Origin: Rhodobacterales bacterium
GTDB taxonomy: Bacteria > Pseudomonadota > Alphaproteobacteria > Rhodobacterales > Rhodobacteraceae
Assembly: GCA_021155205.1 (NCBI GenBank)
Contig: JAJNPS010000037.1
Location: 62,001 to 126,000, forward strand
Length of the DNA: 64,000 nt
Direction of reading: 5' to 3'
Within the stretch, counting starts at the first letter, position 1; each line of letters starts with the position of its first letter. The notes beneath the pieces were generated by a model. That model saw nothing but the letters and a program-made list of their open reading frames with translations, was not told the DNA's origin and searched no databases. This document shows positions 35,925 through 44,362 of this stretch, in pieces. The position numbers were made by a program, and so were the translations under genes.

Positions 35925-36080
35925 TCAGACCCGTTCACGTGGCGTCACAGGCGGGTGTGCGCGCGAAATGGTGATCGGGAGGTGAGAGGTCACGCTGCCG
36001 TTCTGCACGATCCGCCAGGCCAGCCGGTTCCGAACGCGGCACGGGACCACATCCAGCCAGGGCAGAAAGCCGCGGGTCAT
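35925..36080 (-). CDS. 51-aa ORF between mraY and the HdeA-like gene
   Basis: A short frame starting with ATG at 36080 and stopping with TGA at 35925. The product is rich in Arg, Val, Pro and Trp (starts MTRGFLPWLDVVPCRV and ends VTPRERV), with no signal peptide or membrane segment. The same frame stays open further upstream into the mraY 3' end. I recognise no family. It could be a small protein, a remnant of a larger gene, or chance. No strong ribosome-binding site is seen. Confidence 0.3.
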   Translation of the reverse strand: MTRGFLPWLDVVPCRVRNRLAWRIVQNGSVTSHLPITISRAHPPVTPRERV

Positions 36081-36134
36081 CGCAGGACACCGGGTCTCGT
36101 GCAGGTCCGCGCGCCCAGCAGGCCAAAAGAGTGC

Positions 36135-37217
36135 CTACCGCACCTTGAGCGTTGCGAGGCCAATCATCGCCAGGATCAGGCTGATGATCCAGAAACGGAT
36201 CACGATCTGCGGTTCGGCCCAGCCGCGTTTCTCGAAATGGTGGTGAATCGGGGCCATCAGGAACACGCGCTTGCCGGTGCGCTTGAAATAGAGCACCTGG
36301 ATGATCACCGACAGGGCCTCGACCACGAACAGCCCGCCGACGATGGCCAGCACGATCTCGTGCTTGATGCTGACGGCCATGGCGCCGAGCGCACCGCCAA
36401 GTGCCAGCGATCCGGTATCCCCCATGAACACCGCTGCGGGGGGTGCATTGTACCACAGGAAGCCAAGGCCTCCGCCGAAAAGCGCGGCAGAAAAGATCAG
36501 CAGTTCCGACGTGCCGGGGACGTAGTTCACATCAAGATATTCGGTAAAGTCGACCCGCCCGACAGCATAGGCGATGATGCCAAGGGTGCCAGCCGCAATC
36601 ATCACCGGCATGATGGCGAGCCCGTCAAGGCCGTCGGTCAGGTTGACGGCATTGGCCGCGCCCACGATCACGATCATGCCGAAGGGGACAAAAAACATGC
36701 CAAGATTGATGAGTGCCTCCTTGAGGAACGGCACGGCTAGCTGGTTTGTCAAGGCCGGCGGGTGGAACTTTGCCGCCGCGTAGGTTGCCATCGCCGCGAT
36801 CAGCAGGCCGAGGCCGAACCGGACACGCGACGAGACCCCCTTGGTATTCTGCCGGGTGACTTTGGCGTAGTCGTCTGCGAACCCGATCAGGCCGAAGGCC
36901 AGCGTCACAAGGACCACGATCCAGACATAAGGGTTGTCAAGCCGCGCCCAGAGCAGCGTGGACACCATCAGCGCCGACAGGATCAAAAGCCCCCCCATCG
37001 TCGGTGTTCCGGCCTTGACGGAATGGCTTTGCGGGCCGTCATCACGGATCGGCTGGCCCTTGCCCTGGCGGCGGCGCAACAGGTCGATCAGCGGGCGTCC
37101 AAACAGAAAGCCGAACACCAGCGCGGTCGCAAAGGCGCCGCCCGCGCGGAACGTGATGTAGCGAAAGAGGTTGAAGGCATCGCCCCCGTCGGAAAACTCG
37201 GTCAACCAGAACAACAT
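36135..37217 (-). CDS. mraY: Phospho-N-acetylmuramoyl-pentapeptide-transferase
   Basis: A 360-aa polytopic membrane enzyme making lipid I on undecaprenyl phosphate. It has the catalytic motifs GLIGFADDYAKV (Asp-Asp), ANAVNLTDGLDGLA and the C-terminal MAPIHHHFEKRGW. About ten helices. It starts 1 nt before the murF stop ends (adjacent genes). Confidence 0.97.
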   Translation of the reverse strand: MLFWLTEFSDGGDAFNLFRYITFRAGGAFATALVFGFLFGRPLIDLLRRRQGKGQPIRDDGPQSHSVKAGTPTMGGLLILSALMVSTLLWARLDNPYVWIVVLVTLAFGLIGFADDYAKVTRQNTKGVSSRVRFGLGLLIAAMATYAAAKFHPPALTNQLAVPFLKEALINLGMFFVPFGMIVIVGAANAVNLTDGLDGLAIMPVMIAAGTLGIIAYAVGRVDFTEYLDVNYVPGTSELLIFSAALFGGGLGFLWYNAPPAAVFMGDTGSLALGGALGAMAVSIKHEIVLAIVGGLFVVEALSVIIQVLYFKRTGKRVFLMAPIHHHFEKRGWAEPQIVIRFWIISLILAMIGLATLKVR

Positions 37218-38663
37218 TCAGGGCGCTTCCTCTTTTGCCGCCGCATTCGCCTGCCCGAGTTTGCGCAGGGCGTCAACGACCAGGTTGACTTTTGATCCCT
37301 TGGACCCCTTGACCAGGATGATGTCGCCGGCATCGATCAGGGCGCGGACACGGGGCACGAGTTCGGCTGCGGTTTCGTACCAGTCGCCGCGCTGACGCCG
37401 CGGCAGAATGTCCCAAAGCGCGCGCATCCGGGGGCCGACGCAATGGATCGTGGCGACAGCCTCCAGGCCGGGTTGGCGGACGATGGCGGCATGCAGCGCG
37501 GCCTCGGTCGAGCCCAATTCCAGCATGTCGCCCAGGACCGCGATGCGCCGACCCGCCCCGATGCGGCCGATGCCGTCCTCGGGGCGGGTGGCGATCAGCA
37601 CGGCCAGGCTGGCCGCCATAGACGCCGGGTTGGCGTTGAAGGCGTCGTCGATCAGGAAGAACCCGCTTTCATCCACCGGGTCGGTGATGATGCGTTCGCG
37701 TGTACCGCGCCCGGCGGGCGGCGCCCAGTGGCCAAGGTCGCAGGCGGCAATGACCGGGTTCAGGCCAAGCACATCGGCGACAGCCAGGGCGGCAAGGCCG
37801 TTGGCGGCAAAATGCGCGCCGGGTGCGCCGACCTTGAACAGGACGCCGTCGCCGTGGCGGCTGGCATGGATGACCGTGGCATCGGCAGCCAGTGTGACCT
37901 GATCCAGACGGTAATCGGCATCGTCCCTGTGGCCAAAGGACAGCACGCGCGCGCCGACCTTTTTCGCCTGCTGGAAAAGGATGGGCGCGGTTAGCACATC
38001 GGCGTTCAAAATTGCGGTGCCGCCCTTGCGCAAACCGTCGAGGATCGAGGCCTTTTCGCGGGCAATATCCTCGACGCTGTCGAATGCCTCCAGATGCGCG
38101 GCCGCGACGGTGGTGATCACCGCGACATCAAGGTCTGCCATCCGTGCGAGGGGCGCGATTTCACCGGGATGGTTCATGCCGATCTCGATTACCGCAAACT
38201 CGGTATCGGCGGGCATCCGGGCCAGCGTCAGGGGCACGCCCCAATGGTTGTTGTAGCTGGCGGCCGACACATGCGTGCGGCCCTGCCCGTCCAGGATGAC
38301 GCGCAGCATTTCCTTGGTCGAGGTCTTGCCTGCCGATCCGGTCACGCCGACGACCCTGGCCCCGGTGCGGGCGCGTGCAGCGCGGGCCAGCGCCTGAAGG
38401 CCGCCAAGGACATCGGGCACGATCATGAGCTTGGCACCCTGCGGCAGGCCTTCGGGGACATGGCTGACCAGCGCGGCGGCAGCCCCCTTCGCCAGAGCTG
38501 CGGCGACAAAGGCGTGGCCGTCGCGTTCCGCCGCCAGCGCCACGAACAGATCGCCGGGCTGCAGCGTGCGGGTGTCGATGGACACGCCGGTTGCAGCCCA
38601 GGGCGCGGTGGTACGGCCCCCGGTGGCGGCGACCACGTCCGACGAGGTCCAGAGCGGCGTCAT
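37218..38663 (-). CDS. murF: UDP-MurNAc-tripeptide--D-Ala-D-Ala ligase
   Basis: A 481-aa Mur ligase adding D-Ala-D-Ala, the product of the ddl gene in this cluster. The P-loop is VVGVTGSAGKTSTKEMLRV; VIEIGMNHPGEIAPLARM and LIDDAFNANPASMAASL are typical MurF motifs. It overlaps murE by 4 nt and abuts mraY. Confidence 0.96.
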   Translation of the reverse strand: MTPLWTSSDVVAATGGRTTAPWAATGVSIDTRTLQPGDLFVALAAERDGHAFVAAALAKGAAAALVSHVPEGLPQGAKLMIVPDVLGGLQALARAARARTGARVVGVTGSAGKTSTKEMLRVILDGQGRTHVSAASYNNHWGVPLTLARMPADTEFAVIEIGMNHPGEIAPLARMADLDVAVITTVAAAHLEAFDSVEDIAREKASILDGLRKGGTAILNADVLTAPILFQQAKKVGARVLSFGHRDDADYRLDQVTLAADATVIHASRHGDGVLFKVGAPGAHFAANGLAALAVADVLGLNPVIAACDLGHWAPPAGRGTRERIITDPVDESGFFLIDDAFNANPASMAASLAVLIATRPEDGIGRIGAGRRIAVLGDMLELGSTEAALHAAIVRQPGLEAVATIHCVGPRMRALWDILPRRQRGDWYETAAELVPRVRALIDAGDIILVKGSKGSKVNLVVDALRKLGQANAAAKEEAP

Positions 38664-40141
38664 ATCAGCCCGTCCAGTGCCGCGACGGCGATGCTGGCCT
38701 GTTCGGCATCGTCAAAGGGAAAGACATCCGCGCCGATGACCTGGCCCGCCTCGTGCCCCTTGCCAGCGATCATAAGGGCATCGCCGGGGCCAAGCGCATC
38801 GACGCCGCGCAGGATCGCCTCGGCGCGGTCGCCGACCTCGTTCGCGTCGGGACAGGCGGCGAGGATCGCGGCGCGGATGGCGGCGGGGTCCTCGGTGCGG
38901 GGGTTGTCATCGGTGACATAAAGGACATCGGCATGGGCCCTGGCGGCAGCGCCCATCAGCGGGCGTTTGGTGGTGTCGCGGTCGCCACCTGCACCAAAGA
39001 CGATGACGATGCGCCCCATCACATGCGGGCGCAGTGCCTGCAGGGCGGTGGCGATGGCATCGGGGGTATGGGCATAATCGACAAAGACCGACGCCCCGTT
39101 GGCACGGCGGGCCACCATCTGCATGCGGCCCCGCACGCCGGTCAGGCGCGGCAGCACGGAAAAGACATCGCCGGACGGGGTGCCGGAACCGATGCACAGG
39201 CCTGCTGCGACCAGCACGTTTTCGGCCTGAAAGCCGCCGATCAGGTCGAGGCGGACCTGATGGGCCTTGCCCGCATGGTCAAAGCGCAGGTCTTGCCCCG
39301 TGGCATCGAACCGCTGGCCGGTGATGCGCAAGGTGGCGTCCGGGCCTTTGCCTATGGTGATGGTGCCAGGGCCCCTGCCCTGCAGCCGTTCCAGCATCTC
39401 AGCCCCGCCCGAGGCGTCGGCGTTGATCACGGCCACCCCGTCGGGCGGCAGGATGCGGGTGAAAAGGGCGGCCTTGGCCTCGAAATAGGCCCCCATCGTG
39501 TGGTGGTAGTCGAGATGGTCCTGCGTCAGGTTGGTAAACCCCGCCGCCCGCAGGCGAACGCCATCAAGGCGGCGCTGGTCGAGGCCGTGGCTGGACGCCT
39601 CCATCGCGGCATGGGTGACGCCCGCCCCGGCGGCGGCGGCCAGCATCCGGTGCAGCACGATCTGGTCGGGGGTCGTGTGGCTCGAAGGGGCGGTCCAGGC
39701 TCCCTCGATCCCCGTGGTGCCGATGTTGATGGCAGGCTGGTCGAGCGCGGACCAGATCTGGCGCGCAAAGGTCGCCACGGATGTCTTGCCATTGGTGCCG
39801 GTGACGGCGACCATGCAGTCCGGTTGCGCGTGGAACCAGAGTGCGGCGGCGCGGGCCAACGCCTCGCGCGGGTCGTCGGCGATGACCAGCGCGGCCTTTG
39901 CCGCAGCCAGCGGTTCGGCGGCGAGGCGCGCACCGGCGGCATCGGTCAGAATGGCGGACGCCCCCATGCGCAGGGCCGGGCCGATGAACTCTGCGCCGTG
40001 CATGCGGCTGCCGGGCAGGGCCGCAAACAGCGTGCCATCGCGCACCGCGCGGCTGTCGAGCGTCAGGTCGGTCACGCGCGCCTCGCGCCCGCCCTGCGCC
40101 ATCAGGCCAAGTTCGGCCAGGCTGACCACCTTTTGCGCCAT
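38660..40141 (-). CDS. murE: UDP-MurNAc-L-Ala-D-Glu--diaminopimelate ligase
   Basis: A 493-aa Mur ligase adding meso-diaminopimelate. The P-loop is MVAVTGTNGKTSVATFARQ; the meso-DAP selectivity motif DNPR is present (VTDDNPRTEDP), as in Gram-negative MurE. I choose the ATG at 40141, behind GGAGACGGG; an in-frame ATG 33 nt upstream would add MDTMPGGTETG. The gap to ftsI is 42 nt. Confidence 0.96.
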   Translation of the reverse strand: MAQKVVSLAELGLMAQGGREARVTDLTLDSRAVRDGTLFAALPGSRMHGAEFIGPALRMGASAILTDAAGARLAAEPLAAAKAALVIADDPREALARAAALWFHAQPDCMVAVTGTNGKTSVATFARQIWSALDQPAINIGTTGIEGAWTAPSSHTTPDQIVLHRMLAAAAGAGVTHAAMEASSHGLDQRRLDGVRLRAAGFTNLTQDHLDYHHTMGAYFEAKAALFTRILPPDGVAVINADASGGAEMLERLQGRGPGTITIGKGPDATLRITGQRFDATGQDLRFDHAGKAHQVRLDLIGGFQAENVLVAAGLCIGSGTPSGDVFSVLPRLTGVRGRMQMVARRANGASVFVDYAHTPDAIATALQALRPHVMGRIVIVFGAGGDRDTTKRPLMGAAARAHADVLYVTDDNPRTEDPAAIRAAILAACPDANEVGDRAEAILRGVDALGPGDALMIAGKGHEAGQVIGADVFPFDDAEQASIAVAALDGLI

Positions 40142-40183
40142 TCCCGTCTCCGTCCCGCCGGGCATGGTGTCCATGGTCCCGGC

Positions 40184-41965
40184 CTAGTTGCTGACGGCTG
40201 TTAGCCCATCCAGGGGGATGGGTTCAACCGTGGGGCGCAACCCCAGGATCGGCGCGATGCGGCGGATCACTTCGGCGGCAACCGGAACCGAGGTCCAGCC
40301 GGCGGTGCGCCGCGGCTTGGAGCCGGAGGTTTCCACCGGCTCGTCCAGCGTCAGCACCAGCACATAGCGGGGGTCAGATGCCGGAAACGTGCTGGCAAAG
40401 GTGTTGATCACCTTTTCCTCGGTATAGCCGCCCTTGCTTGGCTTGTCCGCAGTGCCGGTCTTGCCCGCCACCTCATAGCCCTTGACGTCGCCCATCGAGG
40501 CCGTCCCCTTGGTCACGACCAGCCGCAACATCTTGACTGCATCCGCCGCGACCTTGGCGTCCATCACGCGAACGCCCTCGGGCGGGGTATCGCGCCGCAA
40601 CAGGGTCGGCGCGAGCAATACGCCGCCATTTGCAATCGCCGCATAGGCAGCAGCCAGGTTCATCGGCGACGAGGCGATGCCGTGGCCGTAAGAGGCCGTG
40701 ATCGTCACGATGTCGGGCCATTTGTCCGGCACGATGGGCTTGGCCTTGGAGGCTTCGACGACCTCCACCGGCGATTGCGACAAGAGGCCCAGTGATTGCA
40801 GAAACTCCCGTTGCCGCACGCCGCCGATCATCAGGCCGATACGCGCCGTCGCGACGTTGGACGATTTCGCAATGACGTCCGACACGGACAGCAGCGGGCC
40901 ATAATTCTTGCCCTCGAACTCCTTGATGGTGAATCTTCCCCAGCGCATCGGGGCATTGGCGTCGACCATCGTGTCGGGCGTTACCAGCCCGATCTGCATC
41001 GCCTGCGAGATGGCAAAGATCTTGAAGGTCGATCCCAGTTCATACATGCCCTGCACCGCCCGGTTGAACAGCGGGCTGTCGGCGGGATCGCCCGAAGTCG
41101 CCGGCGGCGGGCGGTCATTGGGGTCAAAGTCGGGCAGCGAGACCATCGCCAGCACCTCACCCGATTTCACGTCCATCACGATCGCGGTCGCCGCCTTGGC
41201 GTTCATCATCGCCATGCCGGCCTGCAGCACCTCGGCGACGGTGGCCTGCACGGTCAGGTCCAGCGACAGTGCCAGGGGTGTATTGGCCAGCGCAGGATCG
41301 CTGAGCCGGGCATTCATTTGCCTTTCGATGCCTGCAGTACCGATCAGTTCGGCAGACGCGACCGCCTCGGCCCCGAAGCTTGTCCCGCCCAGTACATGGG
41401 CGGCAAGGCGACCATTGGGATAAAGCCGCATCTCGCGCGGACCGAAAAGAAGCCCCGGATCGCCGATTTCATGCACGCGCTGCATCTGTTCGGGGCTGAC
41501 CACCCGCCGGATCCAGACAAAGCTGCGCCCGTCAGTAAAGCGGCGGGCAAGGTCGGCGGCATCAAGCTCGGGGAAGATCGCCGCCAGTTCCGACGCCACG
41601 CGCCCCGGATCGACCATGATCTTGGGATGCGCATAAAGCGCATTCGTCGTCATGTTGGTGGCCAGGATGCGCCCGTTGCGGTCCACGATTTCGGCACGCC
41701 CGGCCACCACCTCGGCGCCGGAAGCCGCACTTTGCGGTTCGGCAGGGACGTCCCAGGACAACATGCCCATGCGCCCGCCGATGGTGGCAAAAGCCATGGC
41801 AAAGCTGATGCCCAAAAGCAAAAGCCGGATCTCGGCACGCGACCGGGCGCGGTCCCGGCCGGCCTCGTTGCGCAGGCGGGCATTCTCGCGCTGGATGCCA
41901 TCGGGATTTTCGCCCCGCGCGCGGGCATTCAGGATCAGTGCGAGGGGGCGAAGGGGGGTGCGCAT
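40184..41965 (-). CDS. ftsI: Septal peptidoglycan transpeptidase FtsI (PBP3)
   Basis: A 593-aa class B penicillin-binding protein. It has a short cytoplasmic N-terminus, one transmembrane helix (LLLLGISFAMAFATIGGRMG), a pedestal domain and the transpeptidase domain with the active-site Ser in the STFK motif (ELGSTFKIFAI), the SxN motif (AKSSNVATARI), and KTG (VAGKTGTADK). The ATG at 41965 touches the ftsL stop; a GTG one codon earlier is also in frame. Confidence 0.96.
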   Translation of the reverse strand: MRTPLRPLALILNARARGENPDGIQRENARLRNEAGRDRARSRAEIRLLLLGISFAMAFATIGGRMGMLSWDVPAEPQSAASGAEVVAGRAEIVDRNGRILATNMTTNALYAHPKIMVDPGRVASELAAIFPELDAADLARRFTDGRSFVWIRRVVSPEQMQRVHEIGDPGLLFGPREMRLYPNGRLAAHVLGGTSFGAEAVASAELIGTAGIERQMNARLSDPALANTPLALSLDLTVQATVAEVLQAGMAMMNAKAATAIVMDVKSGEVLAMVSLPDFDPNDRPPPATSGDPADSPLFNRAVQGMYELGSTFKIFAISQAMQIGLVTPDTMVDANAPMRWGRFTIKEFEGKNYGPLLSVSDVIAKSSNVATARIGLMIGGVRQREFLQSLGLLSQSPVEVVEASKAKPIVPDKWPDIVTITASYGHGIASSPMNLAAAYAAIANGGVLLAPTLLRRDTPPEGVRVMDAKVAADAVKMLRLVVTKGTASMGDVKGYEVAGKTGTADKPSKGGYTEEKVINTFASTFPASDPRYVLVLTLDEPVETSGSKPRRTAGWTSVPVAAEVIRRIAPILGLRPTVEPIPLDGLTAVSN

Positions 41966-42324
41966 CACAGGCCGCCCCCGTCCTCGGAGCCGCTGACCGA
42001 CACCGCTTCGGTCAGGTTGGGCGTCTGGGGGGCCAGTGCCGGGTAGGCCACCTGAGCGATGGCGCCGAACTGGCCGGGTTCCATCGGCATCAAGCCAAGC
42101 CGGTCAAAGTTCAGGTCGGCCAGCTCGCGCAGACGGTCGGGGCGGTTGAGATAGGCCCATTCCGCGCGCTGCACGCCAAGGGATTCCCGCAGGGCCGCGA
42201 TCTCGGCCTGCAGGTCGCGCAGGTCGCGCAGCGCGGTCTGCGTTTCATAGTTCTCGCGGTAGGCCCAGAACCCTGTTGCGATGACCGCAAGGAAAGCCAT
42301 CACGGCAAAAACGGGGCGCATCAT
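41965..42324 (-). CDS. ftsL: Cell division protein FtsL
   Basis: A 119-aa bitopic divisome protein. It starts MMRPVFAVMAFLAVIATGFWAYREN with one transmembrane helix (4-21), then a coiled coil (LRDLRDLQAEIAALRESLGV) and the conserved LNRPDRLRELADLNFDRLGL segment. It overlaps rsmH by 4 nt and ftsI by 1 nt. It belongs to the alphaproteobacterial FtsL type with a longer C-terminal tail. Confidence 0.9.
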   Translation of the reverse strand: MMRPVFAVMAFLAVIATGFWAYRENYETQTALRDLRDLQAEIAALRESLGVQRAEWAYLNRPDRLRELADLNFDRLGLMPMEPGQFGAIAQVAYPALAPQTPNLTEAVSVSGSEDGGGL

Positions 42325-43328
42325 CTGCGGCGTCCTTTCTGGGGCAGGGTTGGCACGGCGATCCGTCCCGTGTCGATTTCTTGTGCCGGGCCGGCCAGCC
42401 GTTCGGCGACACGCAGCTTGGCGGACCGCGCCCGGGGGTTGGCGACAAGTTCATGCGCGTCGGCCGTCACCGCGCGGCGCGTGATCAGGCGGTAGCGCGC
42501 GGCATCCTGGGCGGCGGGCGGGGCATAGCGGTTGGCGTTCGGATCCTGGCCCGAGGCGAGCTGCAGGTATTGCTTGACGATGCGGTCCTCAAGGCTGTGG
42601 AACGTTACCACCGCCAGCCTGCCACCCGGCACCAGTGCGCGCTCTGCCGCAGCAAGGCCTTGGGCTAGTTCGGAAAATTCGGCATTCACCGCAATGCGGA
42701 TGGCCTGAAAACTGCGTGTCGCGGGATGGCTCTGGCCCGGTTTCGGGCGCGGCAGGCAGCGCGCGATGATTTCGGCCAGTTGCAGCGTGGTCGCGATGGG
42801 ACCGGCCGCACGGGCCGCCACGATCGCGCGGGCGATCCGGCGCGAGGCGTGTTCCTCGCCGAAAACATAAAGGATGTCGGCAAGGTCGGTCTCGTCGCTG
42901 CCATTGACAAGGTCGGCAGCCGAGATGCCGTCCTGGCTCATCCGCATGTCGAGGGGGCCGTCCTTCTGGAATGAAAAGCCGCGTTCCGCCCGGTCGATCT
43001 GCATCGAGGACACGCCAAGGTCGAGGACGACACCGTCGACCTTGCCGCCCGCAAGCCTGTCGAGATCCGAAAAGGTGCCGGCGATCAGCGTCAGGCGAGG
43101 GCCGTAGGTGTCGGCCCAGCCAGCGGCCATGGACAGTGCCAGGGGGTCGCGGTCGATGCCGATGACGCGGGCAGCACCAGCCTCCAGCAGTCCACGCGCA
43201 TACCCGCCCGCCCCGAAGGTGCCGTCGATCCAGACGCCGCTGACCGGCGCCACGGCGGCCAGCAGCGGGCCGAGCAGGACCGGGATATGGGGGGGCTGGG
43301 CGGAGCTGGCAGCATCCGGGCGCGCCAT
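42321..43328 (-). CDS. rsmH: 16S rRNA m4C1402 methyltransferase RsmH (MraW)
   Basis: A 335-aa SAM-dependent N4-methyltransferase. It starts HIPVLLGPLLAAVAPVSG, has the SAM-binding WIDGTFGAGGYARGLLEAG, GVVLDLGVSSMQIDRAERGFSF, and the C-terminal VVTFHSLEDRIVKQYL motif. It is the second gene of the cluster, 1 nt after mraZ. Confidence 0.96.
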   Translation of the reverse strand: MARPDAASSAQPPHIPVLLGPLLAAVAPVSGVWIDGTFGAGGYARGLLEAGAARVIGIDRDPLALSMAAGWADTYGPRLTLIAGTFSDLDRLAGGKVDGVVLDLGVSSMQIDRAERGFSFQKDGPLDMRMSQDGISAADLVNGSDETDLADILYVFGEEHASRRIARAIVAARAAGPIATTLQLAEIIARCLPRPKPGQSHPATRSFQAIRIAVNAEFSELAQGLAAAERALVPGGRLAVVTFHSLEDRIVKQYLQLASGQDPNANRYAPPAAQDAARYRLITRRAVTADAHELVANPRARSAKLRVAERLAGPAQEIDTGRIAVPTLPQKGRRR

Positions 43329-43329
43329 G

Positions 43330-43845
43330 TCAGCGCCCCTTCAGATGCCTGCCGATCCGGGCCCGCGGGTCCAGATCATCGTCTTCGTCGTCATCTTCGC
43401 TTGCGGCGATGGCATCAAAGGTCTCGCGGCGATACATCTCGAATCTGTCGCCCTGCCCTGCAAAGGCGGCTTCGGCGCCCCGGGCGATGTCATCGGCGGT
43501 CAGGCCCATCTTTTCGCGCACCTTGGGAGGCAGCACGACACGGCCGTCGGGCTCCACCTCGACCACCACAGACCGCTGGATCATGTCGCGTTCGGCCTTG
43601 GCGCGGTCCGGGCTGTCCATGTCCATCGACAGGATCTGCGCCGTCACGGCGTCCATGCCCTGCCGGGAATAACATTCGACAAACTGGCGACGCTTGCCGC
43701 CATAGACCATGTAGACGCGCGGGCGGGGATATTCGGGGGTCGCGGGATCTTCCGCTTCAAGCGCGCGCCGAAAGACCGCAGGGATAGAAACCCGCGCCTT
43801 GGCATCTACCTTTTGGTAGTATTCGCCCCTGAAGTCCCCTGACAT
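43330..43845 (-). CDS. mraZ: Transcriptional regulator MraZ
   Basis: A 171-aa regulator of the division cluster with two AbrB-like swapped-hairpin repeats (FRGEYYQKVDAKARVSIPAVFR and VVEVEPDGRVVLPPKVREKM). The C-terminus is an acidic low-complexity tail (ASEDDDEDDDLDP). The ATG at 43845 is preceded by GCAGGGCG. It is the first gene of the dcw operon and follows a structured leader of roughly 200-260 nt. A pair of TGGG repeats upstream could be its operator. Confidence 0.93.
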   Translation of the reverse strand: MSGDFRGEYYQKVDAKARVSIPAVFRRALEAEDPATPEYPRPRVYMVYGGKRRQFVECYSRQGMDAVTAQILSMDMDSPDRAKAERDMIQRSVVVEVEPDGRVVLPPKVREKMGLTADDIARGAEAAFAGQGDRFEMYRRETFDAIAASEDDDEDDDLDPRARIGRHLKGR

Positions 43846-43897
43846 TCGCCCTGCGGGCTCCCTTGTTCTTTGGCCGCAAGGCCCCATTGCGGGGGCC

Positions 43898-43943
43898 GAA
43901 AATAAGAACGGCGGACCGAGCTGCTGCCACTGCTCGATCCGCC
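43898..43943 (-). terminator. Terminator/attenuator hairpin in the mraZ leader
   Basis: On the minus strand GGCGGA (43943-43938) plus GAGC pair with GCTC plus TCCGCC, around a 10-nt loop with a small 2x2 internal loop, followed by GTTCTTATTTTC (43909-43898). This is an intrinsic terminator between leader and gene. A second stem (GGCCCC/GGGGCC) lies between it and the mraZ start. Confidence 0.65.
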
Positions 43944-44110
43944 GCCTGTCCCATCGCTGGGCGTCCAGCTACGCGTGCCACCTGGGGGAGATGTCTGCTC
44001 GCTCGCGCGCCGGATCTCTTGATTCGGTGAAAGGGTTTGCCTGTATGTAACTGCCTTGTTCGCCTGTTCGGGGTCTTGAGCTGCCCCTGCTTCTTCGTCT
44101 CCGTTCACCG
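43898..44110 (-). ncRNA. UpsM-like structured leader/sRNA upstream of mraZ
   Basis: In Rhodobacter sphaeroides the dcw cluster is preceded by a long leader that yields UpsM, a sRNA of about 200 nt formed by termination and RNase E processing. Here the same position holds a matching layout: about 200 nt without a good gene, ending in the stem 43910-43943 and a U-rich tail, then mraZ 53 nt further on. The 5' end is estimated from the known length of UpsM, not seen. Sequence identity to UpsM was not checked. Confidence 0.6.
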
Positions 44111-44126
44111 TGCAAAAGGAATGACA

Positions 44127-44141
44127 TGGGATTTCATGGGT
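44127..44141 (+). promoter_or_regulatory. MraZ-box-like TGGGN repeats
   Basis: TGGGA (44127-44131) and TGGGT (44137-44141) are spaced 10 nt start to start. MraZ in enterobacteria binds TGGGN repeats separated by 5 nt upstream of its own gene. Only two repeats are present and they lie about 280 nt from the mraZ start, close to the estimated leader 5' end. On the other strand the same bases read CCCATGT, similar to a heat-shock sigma -10 element. Confidence 0.4.
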
Positions 44142-44362
44142 GGCAACAAAAAAATCCGGTAAAAATGCGTAAATCTTGTGTTCTGGCCCGTCGACTTTCA
44201 GCATCTTGTGGCTGTGTTCTGCAAGATATCGGTCCAAAATGCCTTAAATAACGGCTTTAGGCCCCATATTTAGTATTCCTCATTACAGTTAGAATCTCCC
44301 GTGTTTTCCCATCCAGTTCTTGATTTTCAGCCAGTCGGGTACGTATTCTACAAAATGTTCAC
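44142..44362. other. AT-rich intergenic stretch
   Basis: About 220 nt that are clearly more AT-rich than the flanking sequence. No supported gene: the minus-strand frame through it (44237 to 43806) runs across the leader hairpins and has no family match or ribosome-binding site. It may hold the dcw promoter, or mark a junction where foreign DNA or a deletion replaced the end of the TetR gene. Confidence 0.4.

Noticed and set aside
35935..36456. A 173-codon minus-strand frame over the mraY 3' end
   Set aside because: Most of it is mraY read in another frame; the gap portion is better described by the 51-aa frame, itself doubtful.
43806..44237. A 143-codon minus-strand frame upstream of mraZ
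   Set aside because: It overlaps the leader hairpins and the mraZ start, becomes Ser/Gly-rich, and has no ribosome-binding site; a structured leader explains the region better.
43846..44240. RNase P RNA (rnpB) upstream of mraZ
   Set aside because: The position is one where I would consider rnpB in alphaproteobacteria, but the conserved GAGGAAAGTCCGGGC block and the other universal rnpB segments are absent.
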